Assembly (NCBI GenBank): GCA_903813345.2
Contig: CAIIXF020000009.1
Location: 23,709,759 to 23,773,758, forward strand
DNA length: 64,000 nt
Direction of reading: 5' to 3'
Source: Owenia fusiformis
Lineage: Eukaryota; Annelida; Polychaeta; Sabellida; Oweniidae
In this document: piece by piece, positions 1-11,874 of the stretch
Numbering within the stretch: position 1 is the first letter of the stretch
Layout: the number at the start of each line of letters is the position of its first letter
Made by a program: the position numbers and the translations under genes
The notes under the pieces: generated by a model
What the model was told of the DNA's origin: nothing
Databases searched by the model: none
What the model saw: only the letters and a program-made list of their open reading frames with translations

Positions 1-601
1 GCTATATGGGGTTTGTTTTTCTTGACTGGTATGCACTTAGAGTTTGCTTTTTCTTGCTAAGTTCCATTACAACTTTTGGTCCTTTCCCTTTGGCACTAGT
101 GCTTATATATTTATGTAAAAAAATCAAATTTGTCCGAAGCAGGGATAATGCTAATTTAGATTGATGAACTTCGTTCTCCAAACCGAGAATCGTCCTTTCC
201 GTATTTTGTCTGATCTCCATGTATCCTTTGCGTAGAGTCTAGCTCTAAACTACCCTCACAAATGTTAAAGGGTAGTCTGTATTATGTGCATTGGCTTAAC
301 ATTTGGTATATCATTAGCACAAGCCAAATGGTATGCATTATTACAAATGAATCCAGTCACATGGCAGAACGTATAAAAACATATATATTTGTTAACAAAA
401 AACAATCATGTTTCACGATCTAAATTAGATTTTGTTTGGGTGTTGAGCACAATGATGCTGGAAGTGTTAGCCATATAACGAACTGGACCATGGTATTCAC
501 ACTTAATACCCATGTGGTAGCAGAGAGTGGTAGACTGCTTTATGCAATTCTGCAAGTGGTGTATGGTATATGCACTTAGACCATCATTTATTTTTGAACT
601 A
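1..601. other. No gene seen
   Basis: AT-rich intergenic sequence. No coding frame with recognisable similarity, no RNA gene and no clear repeat structure was found here. Confidence 0.5.
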
Positions 602-606
602 ATATT

Positions 607-1128
607 TACCCCGGAATAGCCTGACTACAGTAAAGTCAGATACCGTTGTCACAAATGGCGGACATAACCGTCGCTTCAATTAGATTTTCCTGATCTGTAT
701 GTTTAATAGAGCACCTAGACTAAATTCCTTTCGAAAAACAATCAATCAAAGTGTCTTAATACTCATTGTACAGTTAATAATGTTCTATCATCAAAATAAA
801 GTCTTCAATTTAACCGATCAAAATGAGATACGGGACAACGGACACTGTAATTACCATATGCCGTTGTCTTTCTAAATTACTCAAATTCAGATTCCGTTGT
901 CATTGACGATATCGAAGAAGCTATATTGTTGCGATTCACGACCCAATTTGATCGAAAATGGGATTTCCTATGATCACATTATCACAAGAGCTTGATGCAT
1001 GCACAGAATTAGCGACGATAAAATCCCATGAAATGAGGACCAAGTGATTAAACAATTGAAGCGACGGTTATGTCCGACATTTGTGACAACGGTATCTGAC
1101 TTTACCGTAGTCAGGCTATTCCGGTGTG
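607..1128 (+). mobile_element. MITE with ~70 bp inverted repeats and 5-bp target duplication (copy 1)
   Basis: A 522 bp element with no coding capacity. Its ends are inverted repeats of about 70 bp; the right end, read inward on the minus strand, starts CACACCGGAATAGCCTGAC, and the left end matches with a few changes (it starts TACCCCGG). The element is flanked by ATATT on both sides (602-606 and 1129-1133), a 5-bp target-site duplication. The interior matches a second copy at 8271-8778 in the opposite orientation. Seen directly: inverted ends, duplication, second copy. Inference: a non-autonomous DNA transposon. Ends starting CAC plus 5-bp duplications are the hallmark of Transib, but no transposase is present to prove the family. 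Confidence 0.85.
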
Positions 1129-1133
1129 ATATT

Positions 1134-1570
1134 GGACTTCCAATTCTGTTCGGTTAGAGAAATAGATACATACTGTAGCCTCTGAGAGAAATTATTTGTA
1201 TTTGGTTTCTTCAAATGTTGCCCTTTATCCTTTTCAAACAATCGAAATGTTGTTTGATTTGAGTTATCCAAATTATAGAAAGTATCTTTTCAAGACATAT
1301 ATCATATTTCTCTAAGATAGGATTCCATCGAGTTGATCTTTTGAAATGTCAAAAGGTCGTAGAGGGTCAACACAACCGAACCGAACTGAGATTTAATCTG
1401 ATTTGAAATTGGTAATCCCGAGAAAGTTTTGAAACATTCAATTCGGAGTTTTTATGACGTAGAAAAAAGGAAAAACACTGAAAATACAAGATTTGACCTA
1501 GATTTAAGGCCTACTCTTTGGATTAGAGAGAATAGATGATCTGATTTCCGAGCATAGCAGATAAATTTAA
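1134..1570. other. No gene seen
   Basis: AT-rich sequence between two repeats; nothing recognisable. Confidence 0.5.
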
Positions 1571-1729
1571 GGAATAAATAATGATAGGCCATTCAATATG
1601 GTGAAATTCAGCACGAGTTGGACAGAATGTTGTACAAAGCACGAACCGAAGGTGAGTGCATTTGTGCTAACATTCTGTCCAACGAGTGCTGAATTTCACC
1701 ATATTGAATGGCCTATCATTATTTATTCC
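1571..1729. repeat. Fold-back element, 61-bp near-perfect inverted arms
   Basis: Left arm 1571-1631 and right arm 1669-1729 are reverse complements over 61 bp with a single two-base mismatch, separated by a 37-bp loop. As single strand or RNA it would form a very stable hairpin. No target duplication is obvious. A 114-codon frame (1598-1942) runs through it but is an effect of the palindrome, not a gene. Likely a MITE or the footprint of an inverted duplication. Confidence 0.8.
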
Positions 1730-2969
1730 GATTCAAACATAAAAATTAGTAAAAGCCGTGTCTGTGGAACGGGCATGAAGGAAGAATACGAACAGCTATC
1801 CCCGGACAGAGCCCCAGATGTGCAGCTGAGATGTGACGTCACTCAAAACAATGCAAATTGCAGATTGAATAGAGCATGGTCGTGCATCTATGGAGAATTA
1901 GAGAACGTTCTATATTGGCTATGCTGCATTCTGATTGGTTGAGAAATTCGAATAGAGCACGGTCATGTTTGAATTCTTAACAAAGTATGATTCTAATCAA
2001 GAAAGCTTTTGAGAAAAATAATGTATATTACAAGTCAACTGGCAACAATATATTTCATCTAGTAGAGTCTAATAACAGTATTTTAGAATGTAAATAAACT
2101 AAAGTGGTTAAAACGCCTCATTAGGGAAATCATTGTGAGTAGTTTTGACGGTGTGTTATCTCGAAGAAAGTGTCTATCTGATTTATTTAGTAATTCGCAA
2201 CCAGTTGGAAAGGAAGTCTGGCTTATAATATATTTGGCCCTGAATAAAGTGACGAAGAAGAGGGAAAGCCCCGGAGCTTTAGAGATCAGCCATGCTTACG
2301 TCTCTTGCTTACCAACTTTCGTTTGTTCGAGTTTTCACAGACTAGTTTCCAAATACTACTCTTCGATGTGATATTTATATTTTACTTGATGCAGGCATAA
2401 TCCGTACACCTTTCTTTTTAATATGAAATAAGAAAGGAACGTAATATTATTCGAAGCGTATTTCGAAAATTTTGAGGCCGCCATTTTTGTTTGTCGATTT
2501 TGACCAATCAGAGCCGTAGGTCAACTCAATACAGGTTTACATTACAAGTGGGTCATCTTTGAACCCTGGGGTTAACCCCCCCCCCCCGAAAGTGACGAAA
2601 GGTTACACTGCATTTTCGAATACGATCAGTTATACCTCAATGTGTGATATATTGGAAAATAAATGTGGCAAAAGTGATGTTCCATCTCTTACCCCTCCCT
2701 TGGACCCTTTCAATTTGCTTCATCTTTTTGCAAGGGAAGTCGCAGAAGTGTTTGATTTAATTACGGAACGTCATCAAGGCACCACTATTTGATTTTGGAC
2801 TATATATTCCTCAAAATACACTTACCAGACTTTTTAGCCTAGAAACTTATATATTCAAATGAAAATTATGTTGCTGCACATGTGGCATCCCTGATAACTA
2901 GAACTATCGCTAGCTACACGACATTACCTTTAATTATTGAAAGCAATATATCTATTTATTTTCAATTAG
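1730..2969. other. Probable opsin intron or upstream sequence, no exon recognised
   Basis: This stretch precedes the opsin exon at 2970 and, by the splice acceptor there, at least its end is intron. I looked for an exon coding TM1 of the opsin and did not find a convincing hydrophobic segment ending in a donor of the right phase. It holds a 12-C run at 2576-2587 and otherwise only AT-rich sequence. Confidence 0.4.
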
Positions 2970-5900
2970 GTACAAGACACTGAGAACGACAGCCCATCTA
3001 CTGATCTTCAATCTGTGCTTCGCCTGCCTTGTTATTTCCATATGCAGTACATTCCTCACTGCCTCTACATACCATGGCTCATGGGTATATGGCCCATCGG
3101 GTAAGATTCCATTTAAAATATAATATTAAACACATATAGTAACAAAAGTGTATAAGAATGCTACAAATCATTGGGGTAGCAAAACTCCTATATCCCAATG
3201 TAACGCACTCAAAACAATGTCTGACAGTCCCAGCATTCAGAACTCGTTTTAGCAAATCAAAAACCTGAGACCTGGGGAATTCCCTTTTGTCCCCACCACA
3301 TAGTGTGGGGCCATATTGTCGGCCTAGGCGCGTCCGTTTGTCTGTCCGTCCGTCTGTCCATCCGTCCGTCCGTACGTCCGTTTTCTCCAAAACCGCTACA
3401 GATATCACCTTCAAATTTTCAGTGATAGCTTATGAGTGCATACAGATGTGGATGAAATTTTTTTAACTCGAAACCTACTTCCTGTCGGCCATTTTGTCAA
3501 ATGCTAAAATCCTTGTCTGCAAACTTTAAGAAAAACGGCTTCACAGTTGCAATTAAAACTTTAACATCTTGTTCAGCTCACTTCATTCTAGATCTGATTA
3601 GGTTTTGTATGGTGTTAAAACTGTATCAAAATTGGACATCTTATATTTATGTGATATCTCTAACACATAGAATAGCGTTTAGTAGAATACATACACAATC
3701 CGTGTGATTTCATACACGGTTTGTTCGAGTTTGCACACTTTATGTTTGTAAAATCACACTTGTACATGCGTATTTGTGTATGCATTATTTAAAAATGACA
3801 TCGAACAGGGACACAAGTCGAACAAATGCTTATTCGGCTCGCACAAAAGTTTTTCCCTTCACAAACCATGATGCACCGATCACACACCTTGATGTACCGA
3901 TCACACACCTTGATGTAACATAAATTGCTTTCCAGAGATGTTCGAGATTTTATGATGCGAGTTTCGAATCATATGGTTCGAGTATCCCATCATATAGTTC
4001 GATTTTTCCCATACATCATGTAATGTCCAATTTTGATACAAAATAAATTCCATAGTTTTGAACCTGTTAGCTCAGTCATGGCAGCCATTTTGAATGTCTT
4101 AAGAAAAGTTAGCGCGCGATAATACTTTGTATCATATCGAATGGTGTTTTTGAGTTTTCATACTTTAACTATTTAGTAGCTTTATAAATAATTTCAGATG
4201 TTCTTTCTTGTAAAAGCCTATGTTGTTGTTAACAGTAGTTATATGTGATCATTTTGTAAAAAGAAATCAGCAAAAACTCATATTCACTTTTTTATTGTCG
4301 GCCATTTTGGATTTTTCCGTCCTAAAATCTTGTCTGTGAAGTCTTGTCTGCATGTTTTCAGGTGAACCGTTTGGTGGATCAATTTCAAATTTTCAGGGAT
4401 GATCCTTAGTATAAAAATCTAGATCTGATTAGTTTTTTGGCATTCTGGGTAAATGCCAAGGTAGCCATTTTGGATTTTCCGTCCTAAAATCTTGTCTCTA
4501 AAGTCTTGTCTACGCATTTTCAGGTGAACCGTGTGGTAGAATTTCAAATTTTTAGGGATAATTCTTAATATGAAAATCTAGAACTGATTAGTTTTTTAGC
4601 ATTCTGGGTAAATGTCAAGGCAGCCATTTTGGATTTTCCGTCCTAAAATCTTGTCTGTAAAGTCTTGTTTACATGTTTTCTGGTTAACTGTGACGGATCA
4701 ATTTCAAATTTTCAGGGGTGCTTCTTAGTATGGAAATCTAGAACTGACTAAATTTTGGGCATTCTGGGTAAATTTTAAGGTGGCCATTTTGGATTTTCCG
4801 TCCTCAAATTGTGTTGGTAAAGTCTTGTCTACTCATTTTCAGGATAACCATTTGATGAGATCACCCATTGGTGGGGACATTTTGTACACATTTGTGTTCT
4901 TGAATCTTTATGCATTAAACCAGTGTAGTCGAGTGGATCACCAGTGAAGGAGCGCGCCTCGAAGCTCCATTTTGCGCACAAGTAATTCATTCACGCATGT
5001 AATTCATGCGAGATTACTTCATTCATACATGAGTCCTCATAAATTGATATGAATAGTGTTTTTTATATTCCGTTTCATACAAGATTATAATCTTTTTCGA
5101 GTAATTACAAGTTACGTATTCCATTCATCTAAAAATGGTTGTGCATCATGCGGTATATTCTTGTAGTTCATTTATAGTAGAGGTTAATTTAAATCTCTAA
5201 GGGGCAACTTGAAAGTAAACGTGTAAAAGGCTCTTTTGGGATTAGTTCTCCACTGTAGTATTATTGTATTCGTTCGATTGAAAATAGAGGTAAGACTGAG
5301 CCAAAAATGTTAACCCAAACAAATCTTAATGACTCGGTCATCCAGTATGGGTTTTAAGTCATATTTAGTTGACCCTTGTTCAATGTTCGTTTATTCTACA
5401 AAGTGAAATTGGTCCGGACCCCTATTGATAAATAGTATTTTCCCCTCTCCTATTAACGGTTTTCTAGATATAACGCCGAGATAGCCACATGTATAAGAAA
5501 TGCATAAACGCAACATTAGGCAAGTTAACATAAAGACCAGCGTACGGAATCATACAATTTTCACACATTGGACTTTTTTGTTTCAGGCTGCATAACTTAT
5601 GCCTTTACGATGGCTAGCATGGGCTACATGTGCATGAACACTTTAGCAGCGATGGCATGGGAGAGAGCTCAAGTCTTAACAAGGCCATTCACTAGTTACA
5701 AAAGGAACAATGGCGAGAGGTGCATCCAAGTCATCGTCCTCGTTTGGTTATATTCAATTACTCTCGCTTTGCCCCCACTTCTAGGTTGGAGCAAATATAT
5801 CTTAGATGGCTATGGCGTCAGTTGCACATTTGACTATCTCACCCAGAGCCCAGCCAATATAGCATATATAGCTACTATATATGCAGGAGGTTTCTTCCTA

Positions 5901-6458
5901 CCGCTTCTTATTATCGTGTATAACTATACAAAGATTATGCGGTATTTAGGAAAACACAACAAAGAACTGGACCAGGCATCAAAAGAAATGTGTTCCCTCA
6001 GAAAGGACAGTATAAAAAGAATAGACTCTCGTCGCCCATGTTCTGCCAGTTCAAACGACTCTGGAAGAACTCACGTGCACATGTACTCTTTCAAGGGAAG
6101 TTCGAGGAAAAGAAAAGTTTCTATAGGTTTGAACGTTAGAAAGAACGAACTTAAAGTTCTTAAAATTTCAATTGCAGCTGTATTTTTATTTTGTCTGGCG
6201 TGGTTCCCGTACGCGATTGTTTGTCTTATATCAATAACAGGTCATTACGATTTGATCAGTCCCTCTAGCGCCGCCATTCCTGGTCTATTTGCCAAAGCAT
6301 CGGCTATCTACAATCCATTCCTTTATGGCGTATTTCACCCCCGGATACAACCTAATTTGCGGCGCTCCTGGAAAGCGCTAGTATACGCTTGTATTGACGC
6401 AAAAGGAGTAGCGGTTCATGTTTCCAGTTGGTCAAGATCTCGCTCACTTTCACGGTAA
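2970..6458 (+). CDS. Rhabdomeric-type opsin (r-opsin), 5' exon missing; exons 2970-3100 and 5587-6458
   Basis: Retinal-binding G-protein-coupled receptor, expected to signal through Gq in a photoreceptor membrane. Exon 2970-3100 encodes ICL1-TM2-ECL1; its donor GTAAGA at 3101 joins in phase 1 to exon 5587-6458 (acceptor TTTCAG), which runs from TM3 to a TAA stop. About 333 residues are visible; TM1 and the N-terminus are not found. In bovine rhodopsin numbering: disulphide cysteines C110 and C187 (in SCTFDYL), Y113 as in r-opsins, Schiff-base K296 in FAKASAIYNPFLY with NPxxY, and HPR at 310-312 where r-opsins usually carry HPK. TM6 has AWFPYA. Odd points: the DRY triplet is ERA, position 181 (usually the Glu counterion) is Asp, and the third cytoplasmic loop is long (~75 residues) and Ser/Arg/Lys rich. 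The C-tail is short, with a Cys soon after helix 8. Assignment to r-opsins is firm; a non-canonical r-opsin subgroup is inference. Confidence 0.9.
3289..4879. mobile_element. Pearl/HINE-like element with ~160 bp tandem units inside the opsin intron
   Basis: The block is bounded by perfect 11-bp inverted ends, TGTCCCCACCA at 3289 and its complement ending at 4879. It contains a (CCGT)n-like tract at about 3330-3380 and, from about 4301 to 4870, three to four imperfect units of ~160 bp, each opening with GCCATTTTGGATTTTCCGTC (4301, 4464, 4623, 4783). Central tandem units of this length beside a CCGT/ACGG microsatellite are the described layout of pearl/HINE elements, non-autonomous relatives of Helentrons. 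No coding sequence. The tandem units are seen directly; the family name is inference. Confidence 0.65.
4880..5586. other. Remainder of opsin intron, nothing recognised
   Basis: AT-rich sequence between the repeat block and the 3' splice site of the opsin intron (acceptor ends at 5586). No exon or RNA gene seen. Confidence 0.5.
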
Positions 6459-8265
6459 TATAATTGTCAGGTGATAGTGACGTACACTCCCAAATGGATT
6501 GTTTGACTTATTCGTTTTTGACTGAAGCTAGTAATTTGCCTGAACATGCAGTGTGAACATAGAGACAGAGTCAAAAACTGCGCGCTCATGTTAGGACACA
6601 AAATAACCTAGAGAAGAATTGGCACTCATGAAAGTAAGGGAGAATAAATTATGAAATGTAGAATTTGTTAACGATGCTAAACTTCGTGCACTGGTTGAAA
6701 ACCTAAAATAAGAAAAATCAAGTCATACTTTGCCCAAGGGTAATATTCATTGTATTACATGAGCTGTTATATGAAAGTAGTGGAGGACCCATCTTGAGGG
6801 ATGAATTAAAACTCTCGTTCTACATTAATAAGACAAATGTATCTAATGTAATGCAAAGCGCTCCATGTATTATTATAAATTATCAATTATAGATAACACA
6901 ACTACTCCAGGTATTGAGTAATATGTCTTGTTTTGCTTCAATTTGTGATTAAATTATCCTATAAGTTCAATAGTGCACAGACACATTTAATAACTAGAAT
7001 TACGTAATGAGGACTGATAAGGGATTACTGTTACCATTATCAGGGTGAACTTACTGTAATTATCTTTCTCATTATCAATACAATAATTAAAATTTTGCTC
7101 TCTTGTTTCTGTCTTCATATAGATGAAATTTATTTGACAAAGTAATTGTTCTTGTGTTTCTCATAATGCAAAATCACACCTCAAACACCAAAGTTATTTT
7201 TAATAACACCTTCATTGCCCTGTCCATTTCATTCCATTGTTAAAACATACGGATATGATTAATAAAAAATAGACTGCTTTCCTATAAATGATAATTCTAA
7301 TTATTTATCAGAGGAATAATTTGGTCACTGTGCTGGTGCTATTTTACGTGTTTCGCTATAACTGGAAAAGTAAAGAAGCGAGTTTTTAAAATTTTGTTAA
7401 TACTCGAAAGCATTATAACATTATACTGTCTTTATGACTCTAACCTAGGAGGCGGCAATACTGAAAAATAACGGCGATTTGTATATGTGTTATTTCACAT
7501 TTTTGTTTTAAAATTGGAAAATTAGTATCTAGCGATTTTGGAAACATGCGACATTGGCCTAAGAAAAATAACTGCCGTTTTCAAGCTATGTAACATTTTT
7601 TACTCCGATCCAAAAGTAAATGAAGGACTCTGTTGATATTCTATATGCAAGAACTTAGAAGCATGTGACATTGTCACAGTTTGTTCAATAAGTTGGTCAT
7701 ACGGAAGGCCATTTTTGTATGTTTCATTTTACATTTTTGTTATATCTCGAAAAGTAATTAGTAAAGGCTATGTTAATGAATGCAAGAATGTAACATTCTT
7801 TTTGGCAATACGCCTTTGGTGATACGTGGTGTTTGCTACGCCGTAGCGTTGCTGTTATCTAGTCTAAAGTTTACGGTTATTCAATGTAAATTGTAAGTAC
7901 AAGCAGTTGCTTTATCATTATCAAGAAAAATCTATGAAAATTGTTCATATGTTTATTACTTTTCTTATACAGTTCATCAAGTGACATCTGATAATCCAAA
8001 TATTCAATAGTGACATAACTGAAATAATTCATGGTTTAAACACTTATTTCCTAGTCGGTAAATGAATATGGGTTTTCTGTGACATCATTTTGGTCCTCGG
8101 TGTAAAACCCATATTCTGTTTATACAGTAATTTGCTTGAACCCATATTCTTACTTTTGAAAATGGATTCTAGCAATACTATCGAAGATGAAGCTTAACTG
8201 AGCCCTTTTAAAATTGTTGTTTTGAACATTCACGTTTGTGTGTACAGCAATATGCCAACGTCATC
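6459..8265. other. Downstream of opsin: 3' UTR and intergenic, no gene
   Basis: Apart from the candidate poly(A) signal, only AT-rich sequence is seen. Between about 7350 and 7800 a few phrases recur loosely (ATTTTACATTTTTGTTATATC-like), perhaps a very old repeat; too degenerate to define. Confidence 0.45.
6643..6648 (+). terminator. Candidate polyadenylation signal of the opsin gene
   Basis: AATAAA lies 185 bp after the opsin stop codon, a usual 3' UTR distance. Such hexamers are frequent by chance in AT-rich DNA, so this is only a candidate. Confidence 0.4.
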
Positions 8266-8270
8266 TCAAT

Positions 8271-8778
8271 CACACCGAAATAGCCTGACAACGGTAAAGT
8301 CAGACACCGTTGTCACAAATGGCGGACATAACCGTAGCTTCAACTCTTTAATCACTTGATTTTCATTTCATTTTATCGTCGCTAATTCCGTGCATGTATT
8401 AAGCTGTTGTGATGATGTATCATATAAAATCCCAATTTCGATCAAATTGGGTCGTGGATCGCCATAATATAGCGTCTTCGATATCGTCAATGACGACGGA
8501 ATCTGAATTTGAAATAATTTACAAAGACAACGGCATATGGTAATACAGTCTCCATTGTCCCGGATCTCATTTTGATCGGTTAAATTAAAGACTTTGTTTC
8601 GATGGTAGAACACTACTAACTGAACAATGAGTATAAAGACACTTTGATTGATTGTTGTTCCGAAGAAATTTAGTCTAGGTGCACATACAGTTCATGAAAA
8701 TCTAATTGAAGCGACGGTTATGTCCGCCATTTGTGACAACAGTATCTGACTTTACCGTCGTCAGGCTATTCCGGTGTG
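8271..8778 (-). mobile_element. MITE with ~75 bp inverted repeats and 5-bp target duplication (copy 2)
   Basis: Second copy of the family at 607-1128, in inverse orientation and 508 bp long. Ends are CACACCGAAATAGCCTGAC (left) and the complement of CACACCGGAATAGCCTGAC (right), similar over about 75 bp. TCAAT flanks both sides (8266-8270 and 8779-8783), so the boundaries are exact. The 81-codon minus-strand frame inside (8368-8613) has no counterpart kept open in copy 1 and is not a gene. Confidence 0.88.
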
Positions 8779-8783
8779 TCAAT

Positions 8784-9547
8784 GCCAATTCTTTTCCCAT
8801 ACTCCAAGAGTTGTCCTAGTTCAAAAAGTCAATACTCACTCTTGCAATTTTCCCCGGCTTTTATCTTTAATTTAGCTAAATTCAACATTAGACATTGGAC
8901 ATGCTGAACACTGTCCCTAATGCTTGAAGCTAGGTAACAAATTGGAATTACATTGATGATATTATCCTATCTGCATAAGTATGTGCCCACACTTGTGAGT
9001 TCCAGTATTTTGTTGAATTATCTTGTACTATCAATCAAGGTTGAGATTAAACTCCACTAACACCAAATTGATGTAAGAATATAGGCTACGGATAACGTTA
9101 TGTTTTCAAATCACCTGTGATCATCCAGGATGACATTGAAATGTAAACAAAATACAATAGTACCCCAGACAGGTTCAATCATGCAATCTTTTTTACTCTA
9201 TATTTGCAATGAAACAACCATTTTATAATTAATGACACTTTAAAGATTGATTCTGGAGATAATTCCAATTCCAACATGGAAATTAAATATTTATCATAAG
9301 TCTTGGTGCAGATTTAAACGTATAAACGGAACTGTTAAAATGTGCAGGTGGTATCAGCTTTTTTACCGTACCGTTCACTACGTAACAAACTTAAAATTGA
9401 GGAATAATATTAATAATGATTCTGGCGTGTCGTGTCTATAAGTAGCTATGGGGAGTTTAAGCTAGCGATATTTTTCACAACATGAATGCATTTGTATAGT
9501 GCAACTTGTGCATACAGGTTGACGATTCGATAGTAATGAGGGAAAAG
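8784..9547. other. No gene seen
   Basis: AT-rich intergenic sequence. The last ~30 bp may already belong to the mariner relic, whose similarity fades upstream. Confidence 0.4.
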
Positions 9548-10066
9548 ATGTTCATAGTTTTCATAGACTTTTCTGGTATCCCGATAGTCAATGCTGAACC
9601 AGAGGGCCAGAAAATCAACAAATAGTATTATGCTATGGTAAGTTGATAAAACTTAACCATTCTCTAAATTTTTCCACCGGCGTGATAATGCACCCAAGTC
9701 ACACTGCTAATATTGTGAAGGACACCATTACAAATAACTGGCAAAATAGATGGCAAAACTGCCCCAAGCTCCATACTCTCCAGAAGAGACAATCCTTGAT
9801 TTTGCTGTTTTCAACATGATGGAAGATCAACTAAGAAGTGCACATTATGAAAAAATGCAACAACTTTCGACTGCAGTCTAGATTGACCTTCAGACAAGTT
9901 TTCCTGATGGCTTCAGAGCACAGTTTCCTACTGAACATCAGCGATTGTACATTAACATGGGGGAGAAAACTTCGAACACCGTATGGGACAATAGTTATGA
10001 CTATTCTATTAAGTTACATCACCTTCACATTGAAAGTGGAGAAGAGAAAATGCAGGTGATACACTC
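9548..10066 (+). pseudogene. Decayed Tc1/mariner-type transposase (C-terminal two thirds)
   Basis: Three pieces in different frames recall the catalytic core of mariner transposases in the right order. At 9548: MFIVFIDFSGIPIVNAEPEG, with the first catalytic Asp at 9566, followed by QKIN and then a stop at 9623. At 9684: the DNAPSHTA-like block holding the second Asp, reached only by ignoring an extra C. At about 9765-9805: the PYSP...LDF block holding the third acidic residue at 9798, then a further stop at 9879. At least two frameshifts and two stops make it non-functional. No terminal inverted repeats were located. Recognition rests on motif order and residues, not on a search. Confidence 0.7.
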
Positions 10067-11874
10067 ATAAATCTCCCTACTATTCTGTTTTTTTTCTATT
10101 GAATAATGTGACTTAAGTAGTGCCCCGCCTACCCAAAAGTCAATTTACCATGGTAACCATTATTTTTTACCATTCAAATTAGAGATGCTGATATCTAATG
10201 AATCAATAAAAACATGTTTTTTACACATGATGTGAAACTTTCATGAGAAAACATCAAAAATCTTTGAAATGAAATCATTTTTCTGTGAACTTATTGAACG
10301 ACCTGGTGTATGCATTGCTTAATATTGTTGTGTTCTACTCGGAAAACAACGAAATACGAGTAGTTCAACTGTCAACATCTTTAGATATAGCATGGGTGCT
10401 GGCAGGCCAAGAATACATAGAAACATAAACAAGAGTCACTTTTCTTGATCTAACAAGTTGTTCCATTCGCGATCGATCAATTTAACATCATTGTAATGAG
10501 CTTATTGACATGTGGATTGTGATTTAACATTAGAATTGTGATCCTTATAAGAGTAATTGATCTGCTTTTTGAACAATGTGTCAATGGGGATTTACCCCGA
10601 CCTTTTTCAGAGAATTTCAAAAAAATTAAACAAAGGCACATAACTGTGCAAATCAAAGTTGTTTTGCTAGAAAATTACACCCAAAATTCAAACATGCCAT
10701 CGAATAAAAGAAAATATTGGTCTTTAATGGTTAAAGTGCAGATCTTCCAAAACCTCATTAAAACAAGACTTTAACGATATTTCAAAGCTATATGGAAAAT
10801 ACTCTATTGCCCGTGTTTATAACCGCCAGTTTGTTAGCTGATCCTGACATGTAACAGTTAAGGTTGCCCCATCTTTTCATTTCGTTTATTGACCCTAGTT
10901 AAGGTTTAATTAAATAAGTTTGATTAATTAGATATTTATATCATCTCTATTTATCTGAGAAGATCTCAAATCTAGCAAATCGTTGCTATAATTGCTTTTT
11001 GCATCATCATTTATTTATTTTTATTTACGTAAAAAAGTACGGTTATCGTGACCTTGGTGAGCAGGCTGTGGGCGTTTCAGACAATTTCCAGACAAACCTT
11101 TTGTTGGCTGATTGATATGTAACAAATGATTTTTCTTGGTATGAAAATCATGATTGGATATTTTTAAGATCACAATAACATTTAATTGGTAATTGTTTTT
11201 AAATTAAAAATGTTGTCATTGTTATTCAATTTTATTCTTTTCTCAGTGGACAAACTATTCATAAAATTTGCTATTCCTCTCATTTTAACGCTCAATCATA
11301 TCGACACGAATGTTTTATAATTATGCAATTATAATCCAACGCAACTGTCCAACGACGCCAACTGGAAATCTTCGATTCACTAATCTTATTCCCGTATTCC
11401 TTGATTAAATTTTTTAGTGTTAACTACTGAATTGCATTTGGTATTAGGCTTCATTCGATTGTGTTTGCTCAGTATGTTTCTGTCATTGATCAGACCTAGA
11501 GATCACATTAAAGGACGGACGGTTGGTGTCGATTTCCATATTTCTTAGTTTTCATCGAATTAAACCATTTTATAGTTAACATAAGGCTTTAAAATTTGTA
11601 CCACACCAGGCTTATATGACATAGTAATTCTGGGAGTACCATAAATTGTTCTAATATCAGAATGGGCATGGGTGTCACAGTTTAACGATATCTTCATCGT
11701 TTAAGGGAAGGTACTCACAAAAAGCAGCTTAACAAGAAGCCAAAAGAATGTTTCGAAGTAAAATTCACCACGTGATCACTCTAGGTCAAGGCCAGGTCAA
11801 TCAATTGTCATCCATCTGCCAAAACCCTGGCCAATGCTTTAAAAGCTTTAAGGTATTTTTGTCACACTTTCACA
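10067..11874. other. No gene; one short dispersed repeat
   Basis: AT-rich. Positions 10741-10791 resemble 25603-25655 (shared phrase close to TCATTAAAACAAGACTTTAA), so a dispersed repeat passes through here; its limits are unclear. Otherwise nothing recognised. Confidence 0.45.

Noticed and set aside
1598-1942. 114-aa frame
   Set aside because: Its first half lies in the 61-bp fold-back element; no known product.
2559-2792. 77-codon frame with a GTG start just before the opsin exon
   Set aside because: No opsin TM1 features; contains a poly-C derived proline run and ends in a stop before the splice acceptor.
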